A DNA stretch of 46,489 nt from Acidiferrobacteraceae bacterium (GCA_037388825.1 JARRJV010000003.1:1-46489); one strand, 5' to 3'; positions 30,102 through 39,114 are shown, numbered from the stretch's first letter. The notes: a model not told the origin generated them from the letters alone. Translations and numbers: made by a program.

Positions 30102-31297
30102 TGTTCTATCTCGCATTGAAGCTTCTCAGCGGCGACCGGGGCAAGTATGTCGGCCTGCTGCTGGGCATCACTTTCACCGCCTTTCTCGTCACCTTCGCCG
30201 CCTCCTATTTCGCCGGTTTCATGACCCGCGGCTTCGCCCTTATCAGTGAGAATCCCTCCGCCGACGTGTGGGTCATGGACCCGGCGGTGGATTCGGTCGA
30301 ACGCACCATCAACCTGTCGTCCTCGGCGCTGGAGCGCGTGCGCAGCGTTGACGGCGTGGGCACCGCCGTGCCACTGACACTGGGCACCGTGGATGCACGT
30401 TTTCCCAACGGCCGTTTCCAGTCGTTCCAGGTTATCGGCGTCGACGATGCCACCCTCGCCGGTGCTCCAGTCTTGCCGGGTGGCCGGCCCCCGACGGTAT
30501 TGCACATGCCCGACGCAGCCATCGTTGATGCCGGTGGCACCCACGGCAAACTGGCGACACCGGCGAGAACGAAAGACCAATGGCCCCGCGACGGGGTGCA
30601 CCTGGACGTCCCTACACGCCGTTTGCGTGCCGGGGATGAGCTCCTTGCGAACGATCGGCGCATCCGCATCGTCGGGCGCTCCGCGACCGTGCCCCGGTTC
30701 CCGCCACGGCCGCTGCTCTACACACCCTACTCCAACGCCGCGCGCATCCTGGCGCCGGAACGCAAGCTATTGACCTTCGTGCTGGTCACCGCGCGGCCGG
30801 GGGTCGCGCCGCGGCTGTTGGCGCGGCGCATCGAAGGCGAGACCGGCCTGCGCGCGCGTTCGCGCGCCGACTTCAAGGTGGATACGGTACGTTGGTATCT
30901 GGTGAATTCCGAGGACGTGGGCGACATGGTCGCCATGATGACCCTGGCGATGACGGTCGGCTTCGGTGTCGCCGGAATCATGCTCTTCATGTTCACATTC
31001 GAGAACCTGAAACAGTACGCCGTGTTGAAGACCATGGGTGCGACCCGGCACATGTTGCTGCGTGTGGTCTTCGTTCAGGCAGGGACGTGCGCGTTACTCG
31101 GTACCGGCCTGGGGATCGGTCTGTGTGCGGTGATCGGCGAGATTGCGGCGAGCGCCACCGGCTACCCCTTCCGCATGATGTGGTTCACGCCGCTACTGGG
31201 AACGGTTGGTGTGCTGATCGTCTCGCTGGTCGCGGCGGCCATCAGCATACGACCGGTATTGAAACTGGAGCCGGGAATGGTCTTCGCCGGGCGCTAG
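30101..31297 (+). CDS. FtsX/MacB-family ABC transporter permease (DevC-like)
   Basis: A 398-residue permease with the four-helix FtsX layout: one membrane segment near residues 18-40, a periplasmic domain of about 230 residues, then three segments after residue 280 (MMTLAMTVGFGVAGIMLFMF, QAGTCALLGTGLGIGLCAV, TPLLGTVGVLIVSLVAAAIS). The sequence LKTMGATRHMLLRVVF is the coupling helix that contacts the ATPase. The start is GTG, sharing one base with the preceding TAG. Gene order ATPase-adaptor-permease and the domain types resemble DevBCA exporters, which release glycolipids or other lipophilic material through TolC; the cargo here is unknown. Confidence 0.9.
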   Translation: MFYLALKLLSGDRGKYVGLLLGITFTAFLVTFAASYFAGFMTRGFALISENPSADVWVMDPAVDSVERTINLSSSALERVRSVDGVGTAVPLTLGTVDARFPNGRFQSFQVIGVDDATLAGAPVLPGGRPPTVLHMPDAAIVDAGGTHGKLATPARTKDQWPRDGVHLDVPTRRLRAGDELLANDRRIRIVGRSATVPRFPPRPLLYTPYSNAARILAPERKLLTFVLVTARPGVAPRLLARRIEGETGLRARSRADFKVDTVRWYLVNSEDVGDMVAMMTLAMTVGFGVAGIMLFMFTFENLKQYAVLKTMGATRHMLLRVVFVQAGTCALLGTGLGIGLCAVIGEIAASATGYPFRMMWFTPLLGTVGVLIVSLVAAAISIRPVLKLEPGMVFAGR

Positions 31298-31362
31298 GGT
31301 CGGCTGGAGATCGAAGCGGGATGGTTTGTTCCGGGGCGCGTGTGAGCACCGGGAGGGGCGAG

Positions 31363-31713
31363 CTAATCGCGTCGTTCGGCCTCTTGTTCCAGCTCTGGCG
31401 ATTCCGTTTCGCGGGAATGCTTCTTTGGCCACAACTCGCGGGTGGTGCGATACACCTCCCAGCCGACGAAGGCGCGCCCGGCCCAGAGCAGCAGGAAGCG
31501 ATATCGTGGTGCGACCGTGAGCAGTAGCGACTGGCCCACTGCGGCGAGAACCGGGTGGAAACGCAAGCGGCGGACCGTGCCGAAAACCTCATCGATTACA
31601 CGCAGTGGCTGACGCCAGGTACCAGAAATCCTGACGATCTCGTCGCGCTGGGCCCCGGCCCGTGCGATCAGCCGCTCCTGACGTCGTTTGATTTCGGCCA
31701 GTCGCTTGTTCAT
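31363..31713 (-). CDS. yqjK: YqjK-like protein
   Basis: A 116-residue basic protein starting MNKRLAEIKRRQERLIARA, with one hydrophobic stretch near residues 60-85 and a charged C-terminus. Sequence and position, last in a three-gene unit after DUF883 and YqjE-type proteins, match YqjK. The function of the family is unknown. The start overlaps the previous stop as ATGA. Confidence 0.75.
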   Translation of the reverse strand: MNKRLAEIKRRQERLIARAGAQRDEIVRISGTWRQPLRVIDEVFGTVRRLRFHPVLAAVGQSLLLTVAPRYRFLLLWAGRAFVGWEVYRTTRELWPKKHSRETESPELEQEAERRD

Positions 31714-32093
31714 CGCCGTGAGGAAAGCTGTTCCCGGTCCTTGTCCAGCTCTGACAGGGTTGCGGAAAAAAGCCGCGGTTTTCTGCGAACCACGTAAAGT
31801 ACCCGCAAGCCGGCGATAATTCCCAACACCAGATAGAAAGCGGCAAAACCGGCGAGCACCTCCATGCGATGCGTTTGCCAGAACACCATGACCAGGACAA
31901 TGGTCAACAGAACGACACCGAGTCCGATCAAAAACGCAGTGACCAGGCCCAGAATCACGATCTCCTGCAGCCGCTCTCGCTCTTCCTCCAGCTCATTGGA
32001 CGCAAGCTCGATACGGGTCTGCACCACCTCGATCAGCGTGGAGAAGAGACGCTCAATGGATCCCAGGAGACCCGTGCCGCCGCCGACCGCCAT
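31710..32093 (-). CDS. yqjE: Phage-holin-like inner membrane protein (YqjE/DUF1469 family)
   Basis: The 127-residue protein has an N-terminal amphipathic and acidic helix (IERLFSTLIEVVQTRIELAS, ending in ELEEERERLQE) followed by two membrane helices near residues 45-70 and 78-100. This is the Actinobacterial/proteobacterial holin-X-like family that includes YqjE. Despite the family name there is no phage context. It is placed three bases downstream of the DUF883 gene and overlaps yqjK, forming the conserved yqjD-yqjE-yqjK order seen in enterobacteria. Confidence 0.85.
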   Translation of the reverse strand: MAVGGGTGLLGSIERLFSTLIEVVQTRIELASNELEEERERLQEIVILGLVTAFLIGLGVVLLTIVLVMVFWQTHRMEVLAGFAAFYLVLGIIAGLRVLYVVRRKPRLFSATLSELDKDREQLSSRR

Positions 32094-32096
32094 CTG

Positions 32097-32408
32097 CTAG
32101 CGCCGTCCCGACAGCATGCCGAGCAGGAAGGCCACCCCGGCGGTGATGGCGAGGGACTGGATCGGTTTCTCGCGAACCAGGTCCTCGGTCGCCTTGGCAT
32201 ACTGGCGCCCGCGGGCCAACAGGTCGTCCTGGAGCTCGTCCAGCTTGGCGCGCGCGTTCTTGATGCTGTCCTCCGCGCGGGCACGAACCTCGGCTACCTT
32301 TTCCCCGGTCTGGTTACGGGTTGCGGCGAGAAGATCCTCGGCATCACGGATGACGGTCTGGAAATCCTTGATCAACCTTTCTTTTGCAACATCTGTTTCA
32401 CTGGCCAT
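32097..32408 (-). CDS. DUF883 (YqjD/ElaB-type) membrane-anchored protein
   Basis: About 100 residues of heptad-like charged helix (ERLIKDFQTVIRDAEDLL, AEVRARAEDSIKNARAKLDE) end in a C-terminal membrane segment (QSLAITAGVAFLLGMLSGRR), the signature of DUF883 proteins. E. coli members YqjD and ElaB are stationary-phase, tail-anchored proteins that associate with ribosomes. The ATG at 32408 is preceded by GAGGA and is preferred; ATG at 32438 or TTG at 32456 would add up to 16 residues. It is first in the operon with yqjE and yqjK. Confidence 0.88.
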   Translation of the reverse strand: MASETDVAKERLIKDFQTVIRDAEDLLAATRNQTGEKVAEVRARAEDSIKNARAKLDELQDDLLARGRQYAKATEDLVREKPIQSLAITAGVAFLLGMLSGRR

Positions 32409-32574
32409 GGCAATGTCCTCTTCTTGGGTATCGGTCATGGTTCTGGCTTCCGACAATGGTTATGGGGGCGACCCCGGCACGTTTCCAGGGTCCGTCCGAC
32501 GCATCTCTCTACGGCCGGCCGAAGCCCCGAAAATCCTGTTATCGACACCTTTTTATATAGCAGACGGTCACCAA

Positions 32575-32594
32575 TTGATATTGATCGGTATCAA
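32575..32594. repeat. Inverted repeat upstream of the DUF883 operon
   Basis: TTGATA and TATCAA flank an 8-base centre, about 160 bases before the DUF883 start and 35 bases after the tRNA. It might be an operator or a weak transcription end for the tRNA; a TATATA hexamer at 32553-32558 lies between it and the operon. The remainder of 32409-32629 shows nothing else clear. Confidence 0.3.
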
Positions 32595-32629
32595 AGGCAT
32601 CCGGGACAAATCCGGACGGCACCGGTAGA

Positions 32630-32706
<77 letters not shown>

Positions 32707-32743
32707 TGCGTGGGAAGGGCGCCGATCGACCCGGCGTCGGCGC

Positions 32744-32773
32744 ATTGTAAAGGAGAAGCCTCGCGGGTGTAAG
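32744..32773 (-). promoter_or_regulatory. Candidate tRNA-Ile2 promoter with GC-rich discriminator
   Basis: On the minus strand CTTACA (32768-32773) and TACAAT (32744-32749) are 18 bases apart, placing a start about 30 bases before the tRNA. The sequence just after the -10 is entirely GC-rich (GCGCCGACGCC), as in stringently controlled stable-RNA promoters. A 7-base inverted repeat (32719-32725 with 32737-32743) would form a hairpin in the leader. Confidence 0.45.
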
Positions 32774-32783
32774 GGCGCAAAAG

Positions 32784-32809
32784 GAAAGGGCCGCTTTCGC
32801 GGCCCTTTC
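32784..32809 (-). terminator. Rho-independent terminator after rpoD
   Basis: A perfect 11-base-pair stem (GAAAGGGCCGC with GCGGCCCTTTC) around a 4-base GAAA loop on the transcribed strand, followed by CTTTT, lies 20 bases after the rpoD stop. It separates rpoD from the tRNA gene. Confidence 0.88.
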
Positions 32810-32829
32810 GACTGTTGCTTCGTACCGGA

Positions 32830-34665
32830 TCAGTCCAGGAAGCTGCGCAGGTGCTCCGAGCGGGTCGGGTGACGCAGCTTGCGCAGGGCCTTGGCCTCGA
32901 TCTGGCGAATACGCTCGCGCGTGACATCGAACTGCTTACCCACCTCTTCCAGGGTGTGGTCGGTGTTCATGTCGATACCAAAACGCATGCGCAGTACCTT
33001 GGCCTCGCGCGGCGTCAGCGTCCCCAGGATGTCCGTGGTCGCACCCTTCAGGCCGTCGGCCGTGGCCGCGTCCGGTGGTGCGATCACGTTCTGGTCCTCG
33101 ACGAAGTCGCCGAGGTGGGAATCCTCGTCGTCGCCGATGGGCGTCTCCATGGAGATCGGCTCCTTGGCAATCTTGAGCACCTTGCGGATCTTGTCCTCGG
33201 GCATCTCCATGCGCACCGCCAGTTCTTCCGGCGTCGGTTCGCGGCCCATCTCCTGCAACATCTGCCGCGATATGCGGTTGAGCTTGTTGATGGTCTCGAT
33301 CATGTGCACCGGGATACGAATAGTGCGCGCCTGGTCGGCAATGGAACGTGTAATCGCCTGCCGGATCCACCAGGTGGCATAGGTCGAGAACTTGTAACCG
33401 CGACGGTATTCGAACTTGTCCACGGCCTTCATCAGACCAATGTTTCCTTCCTGGATCAGGTCCAGGAACTGCAGGCCGCGGTTGGTGTACTTCTTGGCAA
33501 TGGAAATCACCAGTCGCAGGTTGGCCTCGACCATTTCCTTCTTCGCGCGACGGGCCTTGGCCTCACCGATGGAAACCCGGCGGTTCACCTCTTTCAGCTC
33601 GTGAATCGGCAGGCCGGTACCTTCTTCCAGCTGCAACAGGCGATCCTGCGCACGCAGGATCGTGTCCGTATGCTCCTCGATCACTTCGGAGTTACCTTCG
33701 CCGGACTTGATCACCTTCTTCACCCAGCGCTTGTTGGTCTCATTGCCAGGGAAGGTCTTAATGAAGGCCTTGCGCGACATACGGGCCTTGGAGACGCAAA
33801 TCTCCATGACCTCTTTCTCGAGCGCACGAACCTGTTCCACGATTCCGCGCAGCTCGTCCACCAGGGCATTCACCTGCTTGGTAACGAACTTGATCTGCAT
33901 GAGCTCGTCGGCAATCTTGCCGTAGTACTTCTGGCATTCCGGTGCGCCGATCCCCTTCTTCTTGATCGTCTTCTCGATGCTGTTGAAGAGCTTGCGGATG
34001 CGACCGAAACGCCTCAGGGCTTCCTCGCGATCGGGACCGGTCGCCTCTTCCTCTTCATCATCGTCGTCGTCCTTGTCCTTGTCGGCGGCGCCGGCGACCG
34101 TGGAGGCCGGGCGCGAGATGTCGTCCTCGGCATTGGGATCGACGAAGTCCGCCACCAGGTCGGTCAGGCGCATGTCTTCCGCCTCAACCCGCTCCATCAG
34201 GCCAACCAGCGTACGGATGGTCGCCGGGCAGGCAGCAATGGCCTCCATGCTCTGGCGCACGCCTTCCTCGATGCGCTTGGCGAGCTCGATCTCACCTTCG
34301 CGCGTAAGCAGCTCCACCGTGCCCATTTCGCGCATGTACATGCGCACCGGATCGGTGGTGCGTCCAAATTCACTGTCGACCGTCGACACGACCTGCTCGG
34401 CCGCTTCCGCAGCCTCGTCTTCGTCGGTGCTGGACTCGGCGGTCTCATTCTTGAGGATGAGCGAATCCGCATCGGGAGGCGTATCAAACACCTCGATGCC
34501 CATATCGTTGATCATATCGACCACGGCCTCGATCTGGTCTGTATCGTGGACGTCTTCCGGAAGGTGGTCGTTGATTTCCCGATAGGTGAGATAACCCTGC
34601 TCTTTCCCGCGAATAATCAGCTTCTTTAGCTGGATCCGCTGCGCTTCCTGATCAATCACTGCCAT
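32830..34665 (-). CDS. rpoD: RNA polymerase primary sigma factor RpoD (sigma-70)
   Basis: A 611-residue primary sigma factor. Region 1.1 occupies the N-terminus, region 1.2 begins at [21 protein letters not shown], the non-conserved insert has an acidic run near residues 195-210, region 2 has [20 protein letters not shown] and [15 protein letters not shown], and region 4 carries the helix-turn-helix [20 protein letters not shown]. The ATG at 34665 is preferred to the ORF extension at 34698 because it matches the family start [12 protein letters not shown]-like N-terminus. It follows dnaG by 76 AT-rich bases in the rpsU-yqeY-dnaG-rpoD operon and is followed by a strong terminator. Confidence 0.97.
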   Translation of the reverse strand: MAVIDQEAQRIQLKKLIIRGKEQGYLTYREINDHLPEDVHDTDQIEAVVDMINDMGIEVFDTPPDADSLILKNETAESSTDEDEAAEAAEQVVSTVDSEFGRTTDPVRMYMREMGTVELLTREGEIELAKRIEEGVRQSMEAIAACPATIRTLVGLMERVEAEDMRLTDLVADFVDPNAEDDISRPASTVAGAADKDKDDDDDEEEEATGPDREEALRRFGRIRKLFNSIEKTIKKKGIGAPECQKYYGKIADELMQIKFVTKQVNALVDELRGIVEQVRALEKEVMEICVSKARMSRKAFIKTFPGNETNKRWVKKVIKSGEGNSEVIEEHTDTILRAQDRLLQLEEGTGLPIHELKEVNRRVSIGEAKARRAKKEMVEANLRLVISIAKKYTNRGLQFLDLIQEGNIGLMKAVDKFEYRRGYKFSTYATWWIRQAITRSIADQARTIRIPVHMIETINKLNRISRQMLQEMGREPTPEELAVRMEMPEDKIRKVLKIAKEPISMETPIGDDEDSHLGDFVEDQNVIAPPDAATADGLKGATTDILGTLTPREAKVLRMRFGIDMNTDHTLEEVGKQFDVTRERIRQIEAKALRKLRHPTRSEHLRSFLD

Positions 34666-34707
34666 AGATGTGTACTCGTACCCGTCGTGATCACACAAAT
34701 ATTTACA

Positions 34708-34740
34708 ACTTTAGTCGATAAATTATTGAATTTCCAATAA
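34708..34740 (-). promoter_or_regulatory. dnaG-rpoD junction: AT-rich hairpin and candidate rpoD promoter
   Basis: One base after the dnaG stop, TTATTG and CAATAA (34723-34728 and 34735-34740) can form a 6-pair hairpin. Overlapping it, TTGGAA (34732-34737) and TAAAGT (34708-34713) make a possible promoter with an 18-base spacer, about 36 bases before the rpoD start. In E. coli the same junction has an mRNA processing site and internal promoters for rpoD; equivalent use here is inferred. Confidence 0.4.
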
Positions 34741-34741
34741 C

Positions 34742-36508
34742 TTACCCGTTTGAAAGTCCCTTTTTCGCCTCGTGCAGGCGCATTAATTCCTTTTTTTCCT
34801 CTGGCGTCAATGCCTGGCCGCGTTCGCCCAGTTCCTGAATCCGGTTTTCCAGATCCTGCTGCCTTAGACGCCGCAACAGGTCCCGAAATTCCGTCACCAG
34901 GTCCCGTTCCTCGTCGGCAATCAGCCGCTCGTTCACGGCTGCCAGCTTGCCCAGGGGGCCTGCATCCTCGCTGTCGCGAAAATGCTCCAAAATCTGGCCT
35001 GTCGTCGCTGAGCCATGGCTGTCCAAATGCTCCAGCAAGCGGCGGAGCAGGTCTGCCCCGGGCTGCTGCAGGCCCGCGATCGCGTCCCGTTCCGCCACCG
35101 TTTGCGCCAATTGCGGATGTTGCACCAGCAGCGCGATGGCCTGGCGCATCAGGCTGGGCTGGCCGCTGGCGCGGGGCCGGGGAACGCGGTCTCTTCTAGA
35201 TGCGGGCGATTGTGAATTTCCCAACAGTGTAGACAAGTTTTTTGAATTTACACGGGCTTTTTCCGCCAATTGTTCCGTCATCAGGTCGCGAAAAACCCCC
35301 GCCGGCAGACGCTCGATCAGAGGTCGGGCAAGCTCCACCAGCCGCGCCTGGCCGTCCAGACGACTGAGGTCCACCTGGGCCGCCAAAGTATCCAGCAGGT
35401 ACTCCCCAAGGGGCATGGCCGAGCGAACCCGTTTGGAGAATTCCTCACTCCCCTCCTTGCGCACCAGGCTGTCCGGATCCTCCCCCTCGGGCAGGAACAG
35501 GAAACTCACCTGCCGCCCCTCGCCCATGATCGGGAGCACCGTATTCAGCGCCCGCCACGCGGCATCGCGGCCAGCGCGGTCGCCGTCGAAGGCGAAAACT
35601 ACCTCCGGCGCATGGCGGAACAGGCGCTCCAGATGGTCGCGGGTGGCGGCAGTGCCCAGGGTAGCGACCGAATAATCGATCCCGAACTGGGCGAGGGCCA
35701 CCACGTCCATATAGCCCTCCACGACCAGCACCCGTTGCTCGCGGCGGATGGCATCCCGCGCCCGGTGCAGGCCATAGACCTCCCGCCCCTTGTGAAACAC
35801 GGGAGTCTCGGGGGAATTCAGGTATTTCGGTTCGCCATCGCCGAGCACGCGGCCGCCGAACCCGACCACGCGCCCCCGGTAATCTTCTATAGGAAACATC
35901 ACCCGTTGGCGGAAACGGTCGTAGTAGCCGCCCTGGTCCCGCCGCGCCAGCAGGCCGGCCTCCACCATCGCATCGCAGGTGGACTCGTCCTTGCCGAGGG
36001 CCTTCAACAGATTGTCCCAACCCGCCGGCGCATAGCCGAGCCCGAAGCTGGCCGCGATCTCGCCGCTCAGGCCCCGCTTCTTGAGGTAGTCCACCGCCTC
36101 CGCCGCCGCCGGGTGCTCCCGCAGTTGGCGTTGGTAATACTGATTGGCCTGTTTCAAAAGATCCAGCAGATCCGCCTGGCGCCGCTCGGACTCCCCGACC
36201 GAACCGGCTTCCTCGGGCACGCTCATACCGGCGATGGACGCCAGCTCCCGCACTGCCTCGGGGAAACTCATGCGGTCATAGCGCATGAGAAAACCGATGG
36301 CGGTACCGTGCTCGCCGCAGCCGAAGCAGTGATAGAACTGCTTGTCGGCACTGACCGTGAACGAAGGGGTCTTTTCCTCGTGAAAGGGACAACAGGCCTT
36401 GTAGTCCTTGCCCGCCTTTTTCAGGGGGACGCGGGCGTCGATCACATCGACGATGTCGATCCGCGTCAGCAGTTCGTCAATGAATTTCTCCGGGATTCTT
36501 CCTGCCAT
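34742..36508 (-). CDS. dnaG: DNA primase
   Basis: DnaG lays down RNA primers for replication. The 588-residue protein has the N-terminal zinc motif (CCPFHEEKTPSF and YHCFGCGEHGTAIGF), the TOPRIM core (VLVVEGYMDVVALAQFG near residue 260 and VFAFDGDRAGRDAAWRAL near 305), and a C-terminal helicase-binding domain with DLLRRLLEHL-type helices. The ATG at 36508 begins MAGRIPEKFIDELL, as in the family; the frame remains open upstream, but that DNA belongs to yqeY. It is the third gene of the macromolecular synthesis operon. Confidence 0.97.
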   Translation of the reverse strand: MAGRIPEKFIDELLTRIDIVDVIDARVPLKKAGKDYKACCPFHEEKTPSFTVSADKQFYHCFGCGEHGTAIGFLMRYDRMSFPEAVRELASIAGMSVPEEAGSVGESERRQADLLDLLKQANQYYQRQLREHPAAAEAVDYLKKRGLSGEIAASFGLGYAPAGWDNLLKALGKDESTCDAMVEAGLLARRDQGGYYDRFRQRVMFPIEDYRGRVVGFGGRVLGDGEPKYLNSPETPVFHKGREVYGLHRARDAIRREQRVLVVEGYMDVVALAQFGIDYSVATLGTAATRDHLERLFRHAPEVVFAFDGDRAGRDAAWRALNTVLPIMGEGRQVSFLFLPEGEDPDSLVRKEGSEEFSKRVRSAMPLGEYLLDTLAAQVDLSRLDGQARLVELARPLIERLPAGVFRDLMTEQLAEKARVNSKNLSTLLGNSQSPASRRDRVPRPRASGQPSLMRQAIALLVQHPQLAQTVAERDAIAGLQQPGADLLRRLLEHLDSHGSATTGQILEHFRDSEDAGPLGKLAAVNERLIADEERDLVTEFRDLLRRLRQQDLENRIQELGERGQALTPEEKKELMRLHEAKKGLSNG

Positions 36509-36582
36509 AGCGGGCACACGCCTGACGCGAGAAAAGGGTATCTGGATCGCGCGGCGCCGGATGCGGCAGCGCGCGGGATCGA

Positions 36583-37029
36583 TCAGCCGCCCAGCTGCGC
36601 CTTGATCCGGGCGCTGACGGCGCCCATGTCGGCGCGGCCCTGGATCTTCGGTTTGAGGATCCCCATGACCTTGCCCATGTCCTTCATGGAGGACGCGCCG
36701 CTGGCGGCCACGGCATCGGTGATCAACTTGTCGAGTTCGGCCTCGCCCAGGGGCTCGGGCAAATAGTGCTGCCACACGGCGATATCGGCCTTTTCTTTGT
36801 CCGCCAGATCCTGGCGCCCGGCCTTCTCGAACTGGTCCGCGGCATCGCGGCTCTGCTTGATGATTTTTTCGACCACCGCCAGGACCTGGGTATCGTCCAG
36901 GGTGGTGCGCTCATCGACCTCGCGTCGCTGGATCGCGGCCTGCAGCATACGGATCGCGCCCAGGCGCGCGCTGTCCTTGGCGCGCATGGCGTCTTTCATA
37001 TCGGCCGTGATGGCTTCCTTCAGGCTCAT
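36583..37029 (-). CDS. yqeY: GatB/YqeY-domain protein
   Basis: A 148-residue stand-alone YqeY protein: MSLKEAITADMKDAMRAKDS at the start, LGAIRMLQAAIQRREVDERT in the helical half and MGKVMGILKPKIQGRADMG near the end. The domain is the same as the tail domain of GatB, whose copy is also in this window. Its role as a free protein is unclear, though the domain binds tRNA elbows in GatCAB. Placement between rpsU and dnaG is common in bacteria. Confidence 0.92.
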   Translation of the reverse strand: MSLKEAITADMKDAMRAKDSARLGAIRMLQAAIQRREVDERTTLDDTQVLAVVEKIIKQSRDAADQFEKAGRQDLADKEKADIAVWQHYLPEPLGEAELDKLITDAVAASGASSMKDMGKVMGILKPKIQGRADMGAVSARIKAQLGG

Positions 37030-37055
37030 GGGACCTGGGGCCGGAAAGAAGGAAA

Positions 37056-37271
37056 CTAGTAGAGGCGGGTCAACTGCCGCTGTGCGCGCGACAGCTTCTT
37101 GAGCTCACGCTTGCGGGCGGCGGCGGCCTTGCGCTTGCGCACCGAAGTCGGCTTTTCGTAGGCCTCGCGGCGACGCATTTCACTGAAGATACCGGCCTTT
37201 TCGCAGGCGCGACGGAACCGGCGCAGGGTCACGTCGAACGGCTCGTTTTCTTTTACACGGACTGAGGGCAT
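37056..37271 (-). CDS. rpsU: 30S ribosomal protein S21
   Basis: A 71-residue, highly basic protein that matches S21 throughout ([40 protein letters not shown]). S21 assists the initiating 30S subunit in base pairing with the Shine-Dalgarno sequence. The ATG at 37271 has GAGGA four bases upstream and is preferred over upstream frame. It is the first gene of the operon with yqeY, dnaG and rpoD, and diverges from tsaD. Confidence 0.97.
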   Translation of the reverse strand: MPSVRVKENEPFDVTLRRFRRACEKAGIFSEMRRREAYEKPTSVRKRKAAAARKRELKKLSRAQRQLTRLY

Positions 37272-37289
37272 AAATTCCTCGGATTCTGG

Positions 37290-37306
37290 CCGGTCTGCGG
37301 GACCGG
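37290..37306 (-). promoter_or_regulatory. Leader hairpin upstream of rpsU
   Basis: CCGGTC and GACCGG form a 6-pair GC-rich stem with a 5-base loop in the untranslated leader, ending about ten bases before the rpsU ribosome binding site. It could stabilise the mRNA or take part in control by S21; no experiment is implied. Confidence 0.4.
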
Positions 37307-37325
37307 GTTTCACGGAAAGCGCGGG

Positions 37326-37354
37326 ATTTTATAGGGAGAAGGGCCGTTTGTACA
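37326..37354 (-). promoter_or_regulatory. Candidate promoter of the rpsU-yqeY-dnaG-rpoD operon
   Basis: On the minus strand TGTACA (37349-37354) and TAAAAT (37326-37331) are separated by 17 bases. The -10 matches five of six consensus positions. The predicted start gives a leader of about 45 bases. Confidence 0.5.
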
Positions 37355-37413
37355 CACCCGCCGGATCCCGTCTGGCCTTGCTGTGGGCGGCGGCTGGCCC
37401 AACAATACGCCCC

Positions 37414-38436
37414 ATGCTGGTTCTGGGCCTTGAAACTTCCTGCGACGATACCGGTGTCGCCCTGTACGACAGCGGCCGCGGCCTGCTGGGCCACCGCCTC
37501 TATTCCCAGCTGGTCCACGTGGAATACGGGGGGGTAGTGCCGGAACTGGCCTCCCGCGACCACGTACGAAAGCTCTTGCCCCTGGTGCGCACCGTGCTGG
37601 CCGATACCGGGATCGACCCCCAATCCATCGACGGGATCGCCTATACCGCCGGACCCGGCCTGGCGGGAGCCCTGCTGGTAGGGGCCGCCCTGGCAAGATC
37701 GCTGGCCTTTGCCTGGGACCGGCCGGCCATCGGCATCCATCATATGGAGGGCCACCTGCTCTCCCCCATGCTGGAACCGGAACCGCCCGAATTCCCCTTT
37801 CTGGCCCTGCTGGTCTCCGGTGGTCACACCCTGATCGCCGACGTCTCCGGCATCGGCCAATATCGCGTGCTCGGGGAGTCGCTGGACGATGCCGTGGGCG
37901 AGGCCTTCGACAAGACCGCCAAGATCCTCGGGCTCGGCTATCCCGGCGGACCCGCCATCAGCCGGCTCGCCGCCGAGGGACGCGCGGAGCGATTCGAATT
38001 TCCGCGACCCATGACTGATCGGCCGGGCCTGGATTTTTCCTATAGCGGCCTGAAGACGGCGGTGGCCACAGCACTGGCGGAGGAAACAGATGTGGATGAG
38101 CAGACACGCGCCGATATCGCCGCCGGCTTCCAGCTGGCGGCGATCGAAACCCTGGTGATCAAGTGCCGGCGCGCGCTGGAGCAAACGGGCCGCTCACGGC
38201 TGGTAGTCGCCGGTGGAGTCAGTGCGAACGCGTTGCTGCGACAACTAATGCAGGAAATGACACAGGCCCTGTCGGCCCAGGTCTATTTCCCCAGACCCGA
38301 ATTCAGCACCGACAACGGCGCCATGATTGCCTTCGCCGGTGCCCTGCGCCTGGCCGCCGGCGAACACGATGCCGGGCTCGACTTCCAGGTTCATCCCCGT
38401 TGGACCATGGACAGCCTGGCTGCGCCCGGCGACTAG
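37414..38436 (+). CDS. tsaD: tRNA N6-adenosine threonylcarbamoyltransferase
   Basis: TsaD transfers threonylcarbamoyl to A37 of ANN-reading tRNAs, working with TsaB, TsaE and TsaC. The 340-residue protein starts [18 protein letters not shown], has the metal-binding pattern HHMEGHL near residue 110, the ATP-site motif LVSGGHTLI, and [13 protein letters not shown] near the C-terminus. The ATG at 37414 is chosen over the upstream in-frame ATG at 37348, which would lie in the rpsU promoter. It converges on plsY with a one-base gap between stop codons. Confidence 0.97.
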   Translation: MLVLGLETSCDDTGVALYDSGRGLLGHRLYSQLVHVEYGGVVPELASRDHVRKLLPLVRTVLADTGIDPQSIDGIAYTAGPGLAGALLVGAALARSLAFAWDRPAIGIHHMEGHLLSPMLEPEPPEFPFLALLVSGGHTLIADVSGIGQYRVLGESLDDAVGEAFDKTAKILGLGYPGGPAISRLAAEGRAERFEFPRPMTDRPGLDFSYSGLKTAVATALAEETDVDEQTRADIAAGFQLAAIETLVIKCRRALEQTGRSRLVVAGGVSANALLRQLMQEMTQALSAQVYFPRPEFSTDNGAMIAFAGALRLAAGEHDAGLDFQVHPRWTMDSLAAPGD

Positions 38437-38437
38437 G

Positions 38438-39022
38438 CTATTTTCCGATCCGGGTCTCGGTGCCGGCGATCAGACGGCGTATGTTTTGCCGGTGACGCCA
38501 GTACAGGAGGGCCGCCACGGCAACACTGATCGCCACCACAGCCGGTACCGGGTGACGCCACCAGACGAAGATTGGCGACAGCGCAGCAGCCACCAACGCC
38601 GACAGCGAGGAGTAACGGGTCACCACCGCCACCACCAGCCACGTAAGCGCCAGCAGACCACCGATGACGGGATCGAAGCCAAGGTAGGCACCGAGGGCGG
38701 TGGCCACTCCCTTGCCCCCCTTGAATCCAAAGAATACCGGATACAGGTGGCCGAGGAAGACGCTACCCATGACGGCGGCAAGAACAACCGGGTCCTGCGT
38801 CAGGAATCGCGCCAGCACCACGGCCATCACTCCCTTCAACGTGTCGCCAATGAGGGTCACGACCGCGGCGCGCTTGCCGCCATAGCGCAGCACGTTGGTC
38901 GCACCCGGATTGCCGGAGCCAACGGTGCGCGGATCCTGAAGATGCATCAATCGCGCCACGACAACAGCGGACGAAATTGATCCCACCAGGTAGGCAAACA
39001 GGGGGAACAGGTATTCGGACAT
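38438..39022 (-). CDS. plsY: Acyl-phosphate:glycerol-3-phosphate acyltransferase
   Basis: PlsY acylates glycerol 3-phosphate at the inner membrane, starting phospholipid synthesis. The 194-residue product has about five membrane helices and the three conserved motifs: GSGNPGATNVLR near residue 36, PVFFGFKGGKGVATALGAYL near 95, and RYSSLSALVAA near 140. The ATG at 39022 is followed at once by hydrophobic sequence. It diverges from folB, as in many proteobacteria where tsaD, plsY and folB are neighbours. Confidence 0.96.
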   Translation of the reverse strand: MSEYLFPLFAYLVGSISSAVVVARLMHLQDPRTVGSGNPGATNVLRYGGKRAAVVTLIGDTLKGVMAVVLARFLTQDPVVLAAVMGSVFLGHLYPVFFGFKGGKGVATALGAYLGFDPVIGGLLALTWLVVAVVTRYSSLSALVAAALSPIFVWWRHPVPAVVAISVAVAALLYWRHRQNIRRLIAGTETRIGK

Positions 39023-39055
39023 GCGCGTATTCCACGTGCTTGCGTTGCCGCCGTC

Positions 39056-39084
39056 AAGACAAGCGTGGGGGATTTCGCTATAGT
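39056..39084 (+). promoter_or_regulatory. Candidate promoter for folB
   Basis: AAGACA (39056-39061) and TATAGT (39079-39084) are 17 bases apart. The -10 matches five of six positions. The start would be about 24 bases before the folB GTG. Confidence 0.5.
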
Positions 39085-39114
39085 CCGCGAAATCACGACA
39101 ATCCGGGAACTCGG

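Noticed and set aside
31710-32093. Prophage signal from the holin-like protein
   Set aside because: It is the YqjE-type member of a conserved housekeeping operon, with no phage genes nearby.
34020-34130. The acidic run in RpoD as an unusual insertion
   Set aside because: A similar acidic stretch is normal in the non-conserved region of gammaproteobacterial RpoD.
32815-34629. A 604-codon open frame antisense to rpoD
   Set aside because: It mirrors rpoD codons, runs over the terminator side, and has no plausible domain or ribosome binding site.
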